Assembly: GCA_025201765.1 (NCBI GenBank)
Contig: MU623347.1
Location: 1-64,000 of the forward strand
DNA from: Daldinia sp. FL1419
Lineage: Eukaryota > Ascomycota > Sordariomycetes > Xylariales > Hypoxylaceae
DNA: 64,000 nt
Reading direction: 5' to 3'
In this document: piece after piece, positions 36,700-48,929 of the stretch
Numbering within the stretch: position 1 is the first letter of the stretch
Layout of the letters: each line of letters begins with the position of its first letter
Notes under the pieces: model-generated
What the model was told of the DNA's origin: nothing
The model's database searches: none
The model's input: the letters and a program-made list of their open reading frames with translations, nothing else
Made by a program: the position numbers and the translations under genes

Positions 36700-38188
36700 G
36701 ATCGCAATAGCACCTTAAAAGAACGGTTACCAGTCCAGTTTATTATATAACCCGAAGCATTAGACAATTCTACCAAAGCCAAGATTTACGTAAAATATAA
36801 AGGTTACGATATGACTCCATGGGTTTGTAGATAATAACCTACCTACCTATGCAACCCATTCGCAATATGAAAAGTTTTGATAGCATCTTATACTCACAAA
36901 TATAACCCAAGATAGAAACTACAGAAAAAGGCACTGGTATATACGGTTGAAAGATTATGGAAAGGCATACCTATATTGCGACGCCTATAAAAAAAATATA
37001 ACCTTTCCGAAGATAACCGAAATTACCAAGGGCAGATTCATCAGGTAAGTATAGTAAAGCACGTATTAGATGTTTTATTCGTGATACTAGCTTTGGTATC
37101 CCTTCAGACCAAGGTACCCATTCATCGTAGAACGTGTAGACACGAACGAGGATTCCAGAGACACTCTCGAGTATCGCGGTACCCGAATCTCTCGACGAAT
37201 TCCAGCATCCACCTACCTTCGTAACGAGAGACAGTATCCGACCTCTAGCAATACGAAGAACTCTACTCAAAAGGAAATATCTAGAACACATCCTGCGAGT
37301 GATCGACATATGATACGGTCATGTGGTCAATACGAAGAACCGTATATATCAACTATGAATGGCTTCGCAAGAACGGATGTTACCCAAGGATTAAGGAGGT
37401 ATCGAGACATGATACACTTAGGGTATATGCTTTATTGGAACCACGAGGTAGCTGCGCATGAATAGTCTCATCCAATTTCCTTTCTTCTTTTGTCCGTGAT
37501 GGTCCACGCCTATAACAAAAAAAAGCCTGTCATTTACGTCCGTACTTATCCATAAGGTGAATATACATGGATGCTATATTAAATAAACTCTACGTCGGGA
37601 TATGATACGACGATAGAGTATAATCCCGAATAAGAGCATTCCCGGAGGATATCGAGATCACAGATACCGTCTTTGGTCGGAGAAGGGTTGGAGATGCGAG
37701 GGCGGCAGTCATTTCCTGGCTGACGATGAGTTTGCCTCCCTTTAGAATATTCTGAGGATTGCCTTAGAATCCAAGGAGGGCTACGACGATTCCAGGATTA
37801 TGGATATGAAAAATTAGCAAAAAGCAGGTACACGAAGTCGGAGTATTTAATTACCTATCTATCGAATGTCAGGAAAATTGTTTCTAACAGATCCTTACCA
37901 AATATCCACACTCTAACTACCAGGGCCAAGTATACTCGAGTGGTAACCCCTGGGGATTCATGAATACCACCATCATTACTACCTACCTATGTACCTACCT
38001 AGGCACCAGCTCACAGTAATAGTTCCACATGGCAATACTCCCAATTCACAAGAAAAAAACATCTACTTCCTTCGGCATACGAATATTAGGATTTTATAGA
38101 TAAATAAAAAATTGCAGAGTTTCTTACTAATGATCTTTTATGGTAAGATTAAGATTGAAGGAATGGAATGAGACAAAAAAGAATATGA
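36700..38188. other. Intergenic region with a weak 112-codon ORF
   Basis: There is no convincing gene. A minus-strand ORF at 36,971-37,309 (112 codons) is hydrophobic/basic, begins MSITRRMCSRYFLLSRVLR and has no motif I recognise; it may be chance. Poly-A runs and a CCTA array at 37,982-38,004 are present. Confidence 0.5.
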
Positions 38189-38241
38189 TGCGGTGAGTGC
38201 GGATCGAACGCACGACCTTCAGATATTTAGATTGAAGTGGA

Positions 38242-38273
<32 letters not shown>

Positions 38274-38278
38274 CCCGC
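38189..38278 (-). tRNA. tRNA-Phe(GAA) with 17-nt intron, copy 1
   Basis: The minus strand folds as a tRNA starting GCGGGGATAGCTCAGTTGG (A box) and ending with GGTTCGATCC-type B box (CGTTCGATCCGCAC) and ACCGC plus discriminator A. The anticodon arm is TCAGA CTGAAG[intron]A TCTGA, giving anticodon GAA (Phe). The 17-nt intron lies after position 37, the canonical place. Mature length is 73 nt. One acceptor-stem pair (5:68) is G opposite A. A T6 run just downstream (38,175-38,180 on the + strand as A6) is a Pol III terminator. Confidence 0.93.
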
Positions 38279-38317
38279 TTTAGTAAGGTAGCTATTCCCA
38301 TTTCCTGGGTGGTGTTA

Positions 38318-38330
38318 AGCTATCCCCGCT
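38318..38330 (-). repeat. 13-bp tRNA-Phe 5'-end fragment
   Basis: AGCTATCCCCGCT at this site is identical to the 5' end of the tRNA-Phe genes with one flanking base (38,267-38,279). It is only 40 bp upstream of copy 1, so it may be a scar of tRNA-gene duplication. Confidence 0.4.
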
Positions 38331-38651
38331 GTATGAGTCTAACGGCTTGCTAAAATTGGCTATAGACCCTAGGCTATTAAAGATGTGATAAATATCCCAA
38401 TTTGAACTTGGAATGCCTTGGGTAGGTAACAAATGAATATTATGATAATAATTACTATTCGAGACTAATACCGTGCGTAAGTTGAGCAAGGCTCAAGGAC
38501 TTTACGGGAAATATTACGATGTCTCTTTACTGGGACTTGTTTTACGATAAAGACCTCATATGCTGATCTCTAGAGAGATTATACCTAGCTACCCACGTAG
38601 AGTGACCTGTCAAAGGTCTTTCCACCATAAAAGCTATACATAAACCTGGAC

Positions 38652-38670
38652 AGGTAGGTAGGTAGGTAGC
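38652..38670. repeat. (TAGG)n microsatellite
   Basis: About four tandem GGTA units lie between the two tRNA-Phe copies. Confidence 0.8.
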
Positions 38671-39117
38671 TAGATATGTTGTTTGGAATCTCATATTCAC
38701 AGCCTGTCTTAACCCTATACCTGGATGTCGAGGGACGAGTATCCTATTTTTGCTAGCCATCCGTCGGTTATAGGAGGTTTAATGAAAAGAAGCCTAGAAA
38801 CGGACCATACTGTATACCCGACCGTTAGATCTAAAATTTAACATGTGGTATTTCCGCCGTAGAGGCTTTTTAGGCTTGCATATTGAGAACATTGATAGCT
38901 GTATTGCGAAGTGCTCATTCCGATTTTGACTGTACCTGTGAACGAACCTAGAAAGGCAATGACTATTAGCCCAGAATGGAAAATAAACAAACTAAGGGGT
39001 AGCACAATTTGCGCAAATGGAATTAACCTCAATAGAGCCATCAATTTGCTTCGTAAGAGTACGTCATAAGGACTTGGTGGAAGTTGAATAAAAGGTTCAT
39101 GAGGTAGGTATTAAGCG

Positions 39118-39145
39118 AAATTCTAAAATTCTAAAATTCTAAATT
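39118..39145. repeat. 8-bp tandem repeat ATTCTAAA, three copies
   Basis: Tandem ATTCTAAA units lie about 100 bp upstream of tRNA-Phe copy 2, on an AT-rich background. Confidence 0.7.
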
Positions 39146-39243
39146 AACAAAACTTGCAGTGGAATAGGTTTGCTTGATAAAGCAAAAATCATAGAAAATT
39201 TTCATAACCGAATATGGCCGATTAGAGTTGGCCAATTATCGAA

Positions 39244-39248
39244 GCGGG

Positions 39249-39280
<32 letters not shown>

Positions 39281-39332
39281 TCCACTTCATTCTAATATCT
39301 GAAGGTCGTGCGTTCGATCCGCACTCACCGCA
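39244..39332 (+). tRNA. tRNA-Phe(GAA) with 16-nt intron, copy 2
   Basis: The sequence is the same as copy 1 outside the intron, in the opposite orientation, about 970 bp away. The mature 73-nt part, including the G-A mismatch at 5:68, is identical. The intron differs from copy 1 by one substitution and one deleted A (16 against 17 nt). T5 runs at 39,336-39,349 serve as Pol III terminators. Confidence 0.93.
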
Positions 39333-40060
39333 TTATTTTTATTTTTCGATTATACCTTGATTTCTTCCCCTCTTTTTCTTTTTTTCCCATCCGCAATTCT
39401 TACAAATCGATCCAAAAGCTCCCAGAATGACATCCAATGGATAGGTGATGTATCTATCATGTATAGAATAGATAGCATCGCTTTTTTTCAATTAATTCCT
39501 TTTATTTTTTATCGCAGAGAAATTGAGGGTTTAACTCAAGAACAGTTTAGCAAGACATACATAATCTATACGTCAAGGATGTAGGTAGGTTGAGTTAAGT
39601 ACCTAGGTACCTTGGCGCGAAAAGATCAGCCTCGCAGTGAAGCAGCATACCTGTGAAATAAGCAAACGAACCAATCAGAACTCCCTAGTTCATAATTTTC
39701 AGCTTTACCATCGTTCGCAGTGGCTCGTCCCGTTGGTTTAAGCCACGAATCACCCCTCACTGCTCAGTGCCCACTGCACACCGACCCACTACCCTATGTA
39801 ATTTTCGATACCCCACCGAACTTTGAAATACATAACTCGTAACTTTCTTAACTTGGGCGCATTTTGTCGCAATATTTTGTACCGCCAACATATAACAATT
39901 TCATCCAGCAATTTCCAGCCTCACCCGACACACCCTTTGTTCCTAACGTTGTTGGCCCCACGATATTCATTACTTACCTACACTTCGTGGCATTCCGACC
40001 TAATTTTCCTTCTACCTTGTAATCTCTTTTACGAGGAACCGGTCGTGATATTCCCCCACC

Positions 40061-42312
40061 ATGGCTACCAAGCTCACTCGGTACGTAAATATGCGACTCG
40101 ATGCAAATTCGATCCTGTTTTGTACCATCCCATACTAACTATATGGTCTTAGTATTGCCATCGTGAACGATGACAAGGTATGTCTACTCTGCTAATGCTT
40201 GACCCTTTTATATCTGATGGCGTCGGGATTGAGCTAATATGTAAAATATCGAATAGTGCAAGCCCAAGGTAAATCAACTCGAGACTCGAATCTTGGGATA
40301 TTATAATGATGCTTACTTTCTATAGAAATGTCGACAGGAGTGCAAAAGGTCTTGCCCGGTATATACTCTCCCATTTCCTTTTCTCCTTTCCTCCAGAAAA
40401 TTGTAATAAAATGCCAGGAGTGGTACCTAAGCATTGGTAAATCGGTAACTGATCGTATACTTGGCAGGTCGTTCGTAGTGGAAAGCTTTGTATCGAAGTC
40501 AGCCCCGACTCCAAGATAGCTTTCATCTCCGAAAGTCTTTGCATTGGTTGTGGTATCTGCCCCAAGAAGTGCCCCTTTGACGCTATCACGATTATCAACC
40601 TGCCCACCAACCTCGAAACCCAGGTTACCCATCGATACTCTGCAAACAGCTTCAAGCTTCATCGACTACCGACACCGCGGCCTGGTCAGGTCTTGGGTCT
40701 TGTTGGAACCAACGGTATTGGAAAGAGCACAGCATTGAAGATTCTCAGTGGCAAGCTCAAGCCTAACCTGGGCAGATATGAGAACCCTCCGGATTGGGAG
40801 GATGTCATCAAGTATTTTAGAGGATCCGAGTTGCAAAGTCAGTCGGCAATTGCTATTTCACCAATGTGCATATTCTCAGATTTCGACTAACACGTAACAT
40901 AGACTACTTCACCAAGGTCCTCGAAGATGACCTGAAGGCTGTTGTCAAGCCCCAGTACGTTGATCAGCTCCCACGAGCTGTCAAGACACCCAACAAGAGT
41001 GTCAAGTTCCTTCTCGACCACCGGTCTGCGATGGGCAATATGGACGAGGTTCTTGACGTCTTGGAGCTACGCCATATTCTGGACCGTGACGTCAACCACC
41101 TTTCCGGTGGAGAGTTGCAACGATTTGCCATTGGAACGGTTTGCGTCCAGAAGGCCGACGTGTACATGTTTGACGAGCCGTCTTCTTATCTCGATGTCAA
41201 GCAGCGTCTATCCGCCGCGCGAATGATCCGTTCTCTGCTAGGTCCGGACAACTATGTCATCGTCGTCGAGCACGATTTGTCAGTTCTGGATTACCTTTCC
41301 GATTACATCTGTGTTCTTTACGGTAAACCCGCCGTATATGGTGTTGTCACTCTCCCCCATTCGGTCCGTGAAGGTATCAACATTTTCCTCGACGGTCACA
41401 TTCCCACCGAGAACTTGCGATTCCGAGAGGAATCCCTAACATTCCGTATCTCGGAGGGTACCGATGATTTCCAGGCCGACAAGGCTCGTGCTTTCAGCTA
41501 TCCTAAAATGGAAAAGACCCTTGGAAACTTCAAGCTCAGCATTGACGGCGGTGACTTTACTGATTCGGAGATTATCGTTATGATGGGTGAAAACGGTACT
41601 GGAAAGACTACATTCTGTAGGCTTCTAGCTGGCGCTCTCAAGCCCGATGACGCTCAGAAGGTCCCCGAAATGAGAATCAGCATGAAGCCCCAGACCATTA
41701 CTCCCAAGTTCGAGGGTACCGTCCGACAGCTGTTCTTCAAGCGAATCAAGCAGGCCTTCCTCTCCCCGCAGTTCCAGACCGATGTTGTTAAGCCTCTCAA
41801 GCTAGACGATTTCATCGACCAAGAAGTAAAGAACCTATCTGGTGGTGAATTGCAACGTGTGGCCATTGTCATGGCACTCGGTCTACCAGCTGATATATAC
41901 TTGATTGACGAACCGTCTGCCTATTTGGATTCCGAGCAGCGTATCATTGCAGCACGTGTGATCAAGCGTTTCATTATGCACGCTAAGAAGACAGCTTTCA
42001 TCGTGGAGCACGACTTCATCATGGCTACTTACCTGGCCGATCGCGTTATCGTATTCGACGGAAAGCCGGGTATCGATGCTCACGCAAATATGCCCGAGTC
42101 GCTGCTTACCGGATGCAACACTTTCTTGAAGAACTTAGACGTTACTTTCCGTCGGGATCCCACAAACTACCGGCCCCGTATCAACAAGCTCAACAGTCAG
42201 CTGGATCAGGAACAGAAGTTGAGTGGAAACTACGTAAGTCAATCTACCCCCTTAATCTTGCGTGACTTAAACTAATATTATCCAGTTTTTCTTGGAGGAA
42301 GACAGCTCTTGA
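40061..42312 (+). CDS. RLI1: ABCE1/RLI1 ribosome-recycling ATPase, 605 aa
   Basis: Seven exons: 40061-40080, 40153-40177, 40257-40268, 40326-40358, 40468-40837, 40903-42233 and 42286-42312; introns of 79 bp or less except the fourth (109 bp). The 1,818 nt give 605 aa, the normal family length. The N-terminus is the Fe-S domain: CKPKKCRQECKRSCP (split over three small exons) and CIGCGICPKKCPFDA give eight cysteines for two 4Fe-4S clusters. Nucleotide-binding domain 1 has GTNGIGKST, LSGGELQRF and MFDEPSSYLD; domain 2 has GENGTGKTT, LSGGELQRV and LIDEPSAYLD. Both catalytic sites look complete. RLI1 splits post-termination 80S ribosomes with eRF1/Dom34 and acts in initiation and 40S export, in cytosol and nucleus. 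The start has a strong context (caccATGG). The gene is essential in yeast and anchors the conserved half of the window. Confidence 0.97.
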
Positions 42313-43669
42313 AACGGGCTTCCCACGCGATAAAGGCTACCACAATGGCCGCAAGAATCATCAAAATACCCCATCAGCATCGGATACAGGCGTTCTAGGC
42401 GTACAAAAAGGGGGGTCGACGCGCCGAGAGAACGGGGGTGCGCATGAATCGTCCGGCATGGATGCGGATGGTGGGGAGGAATGCGATGATCCGGACGATC
42501 AATAAATACGACGACAGTTTACCCCTTATTAGTCTGGTCCTGTAACCATTGGGCTCTGGAAGGGCCTCCTGCTGCTTGATGGGATTGGGGGGATATATTC
42601 GGACTACAACTTATCCTGCGACATAATCATTCAAGCGTTAATAAACCTATTGGCTGCAGATTGAGGGACAAAAAGGTTAAACTGGTGGCTATCGTCACAT
42701 TTATCGATGGCACATATAATAAAATATGGATCATTGGGACATTGTGATTATCGTACTTTTATGGAGATAGAGGCAGAAATAGCTTATAGAGGCTGGGGCG
42801 ACAATATACAGCTTGCTCATCAGAATAGTTTGTGGTGTAGAAGTTTATTCGGTAACTAAAGCGAAGAATATTTGTGTTATCAATTTTCTAGACCTGATGT
42901 TTACTCCGTACACACCCCTCTTAGAAGCTCTAGATGTGAGCGAAATGAGAATATGGTGTAATGGCTCGAGAAATTTATTAATCGTTTTCTATTCGACTTT
43001 CACAAGCAGAGCCAAGAAAGATATATAAGGCAGATAAGCAATGTAGATAATATCGGGATTATTACACTATCTACTAAATTTTGATTTTCTCTATTAGAGC
43101 AGAGGAGGGAAAGATACACACCGAGAACATATTCCAAAGCGCTTTTTTTTAAAGGAAAAAACTGACCTTAAACCGGGTCAGGCCTGATCCACCGTATTCT
43201 CTCCCCTGAGCGAAGTCCTGCAGAAGTGTAAGAAACCTCTGGTCCTGTAAAGAATAAAACGACAAAGTCGGCGTTATAAATGAACGTACAGGGAAAATGT
43301 GCGATTTTTTCTTCTAGCCTTATATCCACGACGATGCCATGTGAAAGGCGAATTGTGCGAGGGTTGGTGGTTCCGAGCTGCATCCAGGTGTCCCAAATCA
43401 TCTAAGCTCCACAAACGTAGTCGGAAATTGACACGTACTTTTCAGTTTATTTGTGAGCCTTAGCGATTAAGACAGTGATTAAGACTGGTGTTAACTCGTA
43501 TATGGTCTGGGAGAGGTCTAATCGCGTTAAACCCTGCGGTTATGTAGAGGCCTGAATTTTAGTCGTCTAACTTTGACCTGGGACTATCGTTGGGGACTTG
43601 GAGGGGATGAGTCAATCAGGGGATAGGGAAGCAACAACAAAGATATATTTGTGCAGATCAATCAAAAGG
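42313..43669. other. Convergent intergenic region between RLI1 and PRP40
   Basis: About 200 bp after the RLI1 stop look like a GC-rich 3' UTR. A 77-codon minus-strand ORF at 43,168-43,401 (MIWDTWMQLGTTNPRTIRLS...) has reasonable codon variety but no family match I recognise and lies close to the PRP40 3' end. I do not call it a gene. Confidence 0.5.
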
Positions 43670-46326
43670 CTAGTCTTCTTCAATTTCACCCTCTTCGCTG
43701 CCGGAGTGCACGCCACTGTCCTCTTTGGAAGGCGGTTGAACTGCTGGCGGAGTCCTAGTTTTATGACGAGCATCACGGTGGGGGGAACGCTCACGGGGTG
43801 TTCTCTCTCTCTTTAGTCTCTGTTACCCACGTTAGTAAGGTTAAGCTCAACAGTAGAAATAGTCGGATCATACCTTGGAGTCTCTAGATTCCCGACGGTC
43901 GTCGCCGTCGTCCTCAGCTCGGCGACGACGAGATGAAGTTGGACGCTCATCTCCATAGGGTAGTTCTTCGACGGGACCTCTCTCAACGCGACGACGGTAT
44001 TGTCGCTCGCGCTCCTCCTCGCGGTCCCGTCTCTCCCTGTCGTAGTGGCTTGGCGGATCATCGCGTCGAGATCGAGGTGGGTAATCCCTTTCACGATCTC
44101 GGTCTCGGTCTCGTTCGCGATCCCGTTCACGGTCACGGTCGCGTTCACGATCCCGGACATCACGTTCTCGATAAGAATCCGACGGCCGACGGTCAGATAA
44201 CAAACTCTCAGCCATACTAGACTTACGATAATTCTTCTCTCGCTCAGCAATAGCTTTGCGGCGGTCTGCTTCATATGCATCTGGTTCTGGACTGCGGCTG
44301 TGGCGCGACGGACGTGCGCGATCACTGCGGTGAGAACGATCTCCTCGATCCCTATCTCGGTACGTGCTACGATCAATAGATCGTTCGCGACGTTTATGGC
44401 GGTCCCTATCTTCATCCTCTCGATCACGGACTCGACGCAGCACCTTCTCGAATGCGCCACGACGGGCATCTTCGGACTTGACGGCCTGGAATTCGGCTGC
44501 ACGAGCAAGCCGCGGTCGAACCTTTTCCCAAGTATCGTCTGGAGTAATTGGGGGATCTACGTGCTTAATATAAGACCGGAGATCATCGATCGCCCTCCTT
44601 TGTTGCCTCTCGGAGTGCTTATCCTCATCAGACCGTTTAGACTTCTTTTCCTGGAGCTATGAAAAGGGTTAACGACAAAGTACGAAGTAGGTTATGATGA
44701 TATCTTGGACATACCCGTTCGAATATCAGCATTAGTATATCACCATCAATGTTAGCAGTGCGTCGATCATTTTTGAGTAGAGAAGAGAACTCTTCAAAAG
44801 TGGTCTTGGGGGTGAACTCAAAACGTTTATCCTAAGCTCTATGTTAGCCAACCCAATATGGTCCAAGTAAGGTAACAAAACACGACTTACGTCCATAACA
44901 TCGAGTACGTCATTCCGTGTTGTACGAAGGGCCCGCTCCTCTTCTTCGACTATGTCCCAGAATAAGTCGAGAGGACTTGACCCAGCCTGGCCGCAAATCG
45001 ATTTGAACCGTTCATCATTCTCGATTAAAGGGTAAATTTGACTCCACTTAGTTCCAGCCTTGATCTTACCGGCTCTGCGGAGTTCCTGAAGTAAATCCGT
45101 AAACGCATCTCGTCGTTTTCGCTCGACCCGGAGCTTCTTATTTCTCTGATTCTGTCGAGTCTCATTAAAGCTCCGTTCCAGTGACTTGATATGGTTTTGA
45201 AATGCAGTAAGGATATCAAAATTGGTAAGAGCTTTATACTTCTCGTCATTCTGGAAGGGAGCAGTTGCCTTGAGGATGTTCTGAGCTTCCGACCATCGAG
45301 TGTAGGGCTCTAGATTGAGCTGAGGAAGAAGATCAATGAGACCATCCATTGCACTCTTCCTAAGGCTGGCTTGGCGTTCGACATGTGCCTTCTTTAACTC
45401 TGCTATATAGTCCTCGAATAATTGGCGCCGTTCTTCTTCGTCGTTAGTCGAGCGGAATATTGTTTCGCGCTCGATGATAGGGCGAGCAGTTTTCCAGCGT
45501 GTATAGTGTTTAATCTCAGGATGGCTCTTTAACATAGTAGCGAAATCAGCACGGAGCTTAGCCAGTCTATCCTTTGCCCGCTCCTTATCCTGAATAACCA
45601 TATCTTGGCAATACTTCTCGAATGCTGCTCTTCTATCCTTGGGATCCTTTATAGCTCGGTACTGAGGGTCCTTGATTGTAGCCCGCATAGTCTGCTCCCA
45701 GGTCCAATCAGGTTGCACACCGCTTCGACGTAGCAACTTCATAAACGCAGCTTCAGCTTCTTCCGGAGTCGCATATTCGGGCTCGTTGCTCGCGGGGACA
45801 AACGCCTGAACACGCAGGTCGCCACCATGGGTCAACTGACGAGATTCGGGAAAACTCTCTCGGTGTTCGCGATGATGATCATAGTTGGAGTTAGGAAAAG
45901 GGGTAGCCGAAGCATAGGGTGTAGCAGATCTGTCCAAGTTAGAACGACACAAAGAATAACGGACGGACAACCTACGCGGGCGTTGAAGGTATAGCATCAT
46001 GGCCTAATGCTTTTCTGTAAACCTCAGGCATCTCCCAAGAACTTTGCTTGGTTTCAGTATTATACCAGTACTTGCGCCCACCTTCGGCCGTGTATTCCTT
46101 CCATGGCTGGTTTGCCAAAGCGCGCTATCAACGTGATCAGTGATGCTGAAAGGATATAAGCATGTAGACGCGCAGAACAAACCTCGGCGGGTGACATCAA
46201 TTCTTCTGGTTTCGTCCATTGTGTCGCCTTGGTGATAGAATTATAATAGTAAACGCGTCCATCGGGACTTTTGTATTCTTGCCAAGGGTTCGGCTGGCCG
46301 TAATGGCCGTTGGCTCCGTTCATCAT
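43670..46326 (-). CDS. PRP40: Pre-mRNA processing factor PRP40 (WW-FF protein), 793 aa
   Basis: Six exons on the minus strand: 46326-46183, 46124-45976, 45929-44891, 44831-44715, 44656-43874 and 43819-43670; introns of 58, 46, 59, 58 and 54 bp. The 2,382 nt give 793 aa. Two WW domains open the protein: NPWQEYKSPDGRVYYYNS with QWTKPEEL, and QPWKEYTAEGGRKYWYN with SWEMPE. From about residue 140 follow tandem FF domains with EAEAAFMKLLRRSGV, RAAFEKYCQDM, RRQLFEDYIAEL and RRDAFTDLLQEL. The tail from about 620 is an Arg/Asp/Glu/Ser-rich low-complexity region ending SGSEEGEIEED. PRP40 is a U1 snRNP-associated factor that bridges the 5' splice site and the branch-point protein and binds the RNA polymerase II C-terminal domain. 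Exon 2 ends in GTAGGT; the apparent 19-bp gap in the reading frames at 46,004-46,022 is coding. Confidence 0.95.
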
Positions 46327-47061
46327 GGCTAATCTCGCGAGCGCTGTATGCTTCGTTACTAATTAAAACGCCTAATTAAATAACTTTTTCCTCGTGAGGG
46401 GCAATGCGATCAGATCGGTAAATCCCTAGAGATGAGAAAATGCAGTGGGCGAAGAATCTCGGTTAGTTGGCAGAGAAAAGTGTTCTCAGAGGCCAACGAG
46501 ACGAAGTATGTGAAGGTTTACAAAGCTGCGAATTTTTTAGACAGGAAGAGGTCGGAATCGAGAAAAGTACCTAAGTACCTATATAGGTACCTACTACCTA
46601 TCTAAGAGGTACCTTAGTTAAATTAGGTCCATTCAATGTTTCTTGTTCTTCGGTTGGGACCTGTTGATTGGGTACCTTAGTATGTACCTTGTACCTGAAC
46701 ACCATAATACACTAGGTAAGTAGATACGTACCAAGCTCAAATCGGAAAGGTGCATATGAACTTAAAAGGCGCACAGACCATTTTATTATGTTGCATTCAT
46801 TGTGAAGCTTCAATAATTTAAGGCTTGACGCAAATACATAGTAGGTGAGTGCCCTGTACTACCTAACTTACCTAGGTACAATACGTTGCTGCTAAACTCC
46901 ATTCTATACACTATCCTAACACATTATCTGACTTCGCGATGCGTCCACTTTCTATAAACAATCCACGGCGTATTTAGCAATGACTAGAAACTGCGGATTC
47001 GTATAGCGATATAATTCAGTTTTGATTGATTTGTCTTTGTCTTTGTCTAGCCTTTTAGAAA
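46327..47061. promoter_or_regulatory. Divergent promoter region between PRP40 and TRS65
   Basis: A 735-bp bidirectional promoter. It contains TAGGTACCTA-type palindromes clustered at 46,566-46,620 and 46,670-46,700, and a pyrimidine tract (TTTGTCTTTGTCTTTGTC) 15-30 bp before the TRS65 ATG. No ORF of note. Confidence 0.6.
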
Positions 47062-48929
47062 ATGGACACCCCTTCAGTTGATGTAACTCCCGCATCAACC
47101 TTCGACCTGATCAACGATTCAACTCTCACGTACTTCGTACCCCTTGCAACTAATTTTGCAGTCGAGGAAGCTTTCAAGAATGACGTGGATAAATCTAAAA
47201 CGCCCTTCAGCTCGGTAGAACAGCGTGAATCTTTATTCTTCGGTACGGCTATTCTATATCTCTTCCAAGAGGTCCATTTTCTCACCATGCTCATTGTTAG
47301 ACCCCAGATGAAACCGTCGACGTTTACTTCGTCCTTACAAGCCCCCGTGTCCCCAAAGATATCTTACGATCCTCCCTGCGAAATGTAGTCATCGATCTTG
47401 AGGCGCAAATCGTCAATGGAACCGACGGGCAATCGGCCTCTGAATTTATTTACTCGGAGACGGTAGACAGCAAGCAGGAACCAACTATATTGTTCAGATT
47501 TACAGAAGAACACGATACCCTCTCCGAAGATGATCTTCGAGAGTATTCCGTCGCCGTATGGAAGCAGTCGGTGCTACTCAGTCGGCCTAGAATGCGGCTT
47601 CAGAGCCCTTCTATCGTTTTCAATGCGACAGCAGGCTTCAGAGTTAGAAATCAGTCCTCAACCGAGGAGCTTCCCGACGGATATCTACCGAGCGGCGTGG
47701 CATGGGGTCTCAATCTACTTGAGCCTTTCGGAAACGACCCTGCTATGAATGGGGTTAAACCCCATCTATCAGCACTCCGAGTATCTCGTGTAGCGCCAGT
47801 CACACAGCAAGCGAGGGGTCAGCTACAACCTATCAAGTCCTCGTCCAAACTCTCTATGCGCATCTATCCGGCAGTGCATTCGCGCATGCGATTTACCCAT
47901 CTTAACACCACGCCTTCTACCGCCACTGTCCTCGCGATGCTGGAGCTTGATTTTACGCCCTTCTTTGAATGTGAGATGATACTTGATAGCGTATCGATTT
48001 CCGTCGTAGAAGGTATAGTCGAAGATTTGACCAGTCAATCCGGAATGGCACTCCCTATATCATGCGTAGCTCACGATCATATTACGTTTTTATACCGGAT
48101 TTCGCCGGCCGAAGTTCACCTAGTATCGAAAATTCCAGTTCGGGACCTCAATATTGCCATCTCGGTGAAGGCTCTACTACAGCCAGAACTATCCGAACCG
48201 CGAATAAATATGGCGTGGACTGCTACGGTCGATTTCACAGTCCCCGTAAATCCAGGATATGGCTCAACCATGCAACCGATCCAACGAAGGCATCGACCAA
48301 GCCAACTTTCTATTGGGGGCGAGAGCACCATCTCTTTAACTGCGCCGTCCGTTGCCCGGCCGGACGCATTGCCCTCCCTCGAAGCCTCGACAGGAGCAGA
48401 GACTACCGTGCCCGAGATAGGTATTGCTATGACCTTTACCGGTCCATCTCCAGGTGAACAGATCTTCCCTGGCGATGAATTTGTTTGGAACGTATTCGTT
48501 GTGAACCGGTCACCCGCGCCATCGGCGGCACCAAGGAAACTGGCGATAGTAGTGATTCCAAAGAGAAGACGTACCGAATCTCGAGTTAACCGACCGCCTT
48601 CAATTTCTCGGCTACCAGAGCCCTCGCATAGTCTAACCCAGCAGTTAAAGTCTCCGAGAGACCGGAGCGTGGCGGACGCTGTTCTTGATGAGAATGTAGT
48701 CCATGCCATGCAACACAGTAGTGTCATCGACAGCGCAGAGGTGGTTTGCTTAAGCGCAGATGTCAGAGTGGGACCGCTGGCGCCTGGAGCGTGTCATATC
48801 GCCGAGCTTAGGTTTTTGGCCCTGAAAGAGGGCATCGTAAGTGTCGAGGCCGTGAGAGTCATCGATCTTACAAATAATGAGCATGTAGATATCAGGGATT
48901 TACCCACCGTTATTGTTCAGAGCAGATAG
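47062..48929 (+). CDS. TRS65: TRAPP complex subunit Trs65-like, 600 aa
   Basis: Two exons, 47062-47242 and 47308-48929, are joined over a 65-bp intron (GTACGG...CCCAG); 1,803 nt, 600 aa. The splice restores the family segment RESLFFDETVDVYFVLTSPR, which identifies the gene together with the Ig-like beta-rich C-terminal half (PSPGEQIFPGDEFVWNVFVV and CLSADVRVGPLAPGACHIAEL). A second AG eight bases earlier (TTAG) would shift the frame, so CCCAG is the chosen acceptor. Trs65 is a peripheral subunit of TRAPPII that helps assemble it and supports its exchange activity on Ypt31/Rab11-type GTPases at the late Golgi. There is no signal peptide, which fits a cytosolic peripheral protein. It diverges from PRP40. 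A serine/arginine linker near residues 420-450 is probably disordered. Confidence 0.88.

Noticed and set aside
43813..44508. A 231-codon minus-strand ORF overlapping the end of PRP40, and plus-strand ORFs at 43,933-44,662
   Set aside because: They are shadow frames of the Arg/Asp/Glu-rich PRP40 tail, whose codons make long open frames on both strands.
46004..46022. A 19-bp intron in PRP40 between the second WW domain and the FF region
   Set aside because: It is too short to be spliced. Reading through and using the GTAGGT donor at 45,975 with the acceptor at 45,930 keeps frame and gives a 46-bp intron.
47303..47307. Using the earlier TTAG acceptor (47,297-47,300) for the TRS65 intron
   Set aside because: It would shift the frame and stop early; CCCAG at 47,307 restores the conserved LFFDETVDVYFVL segment.
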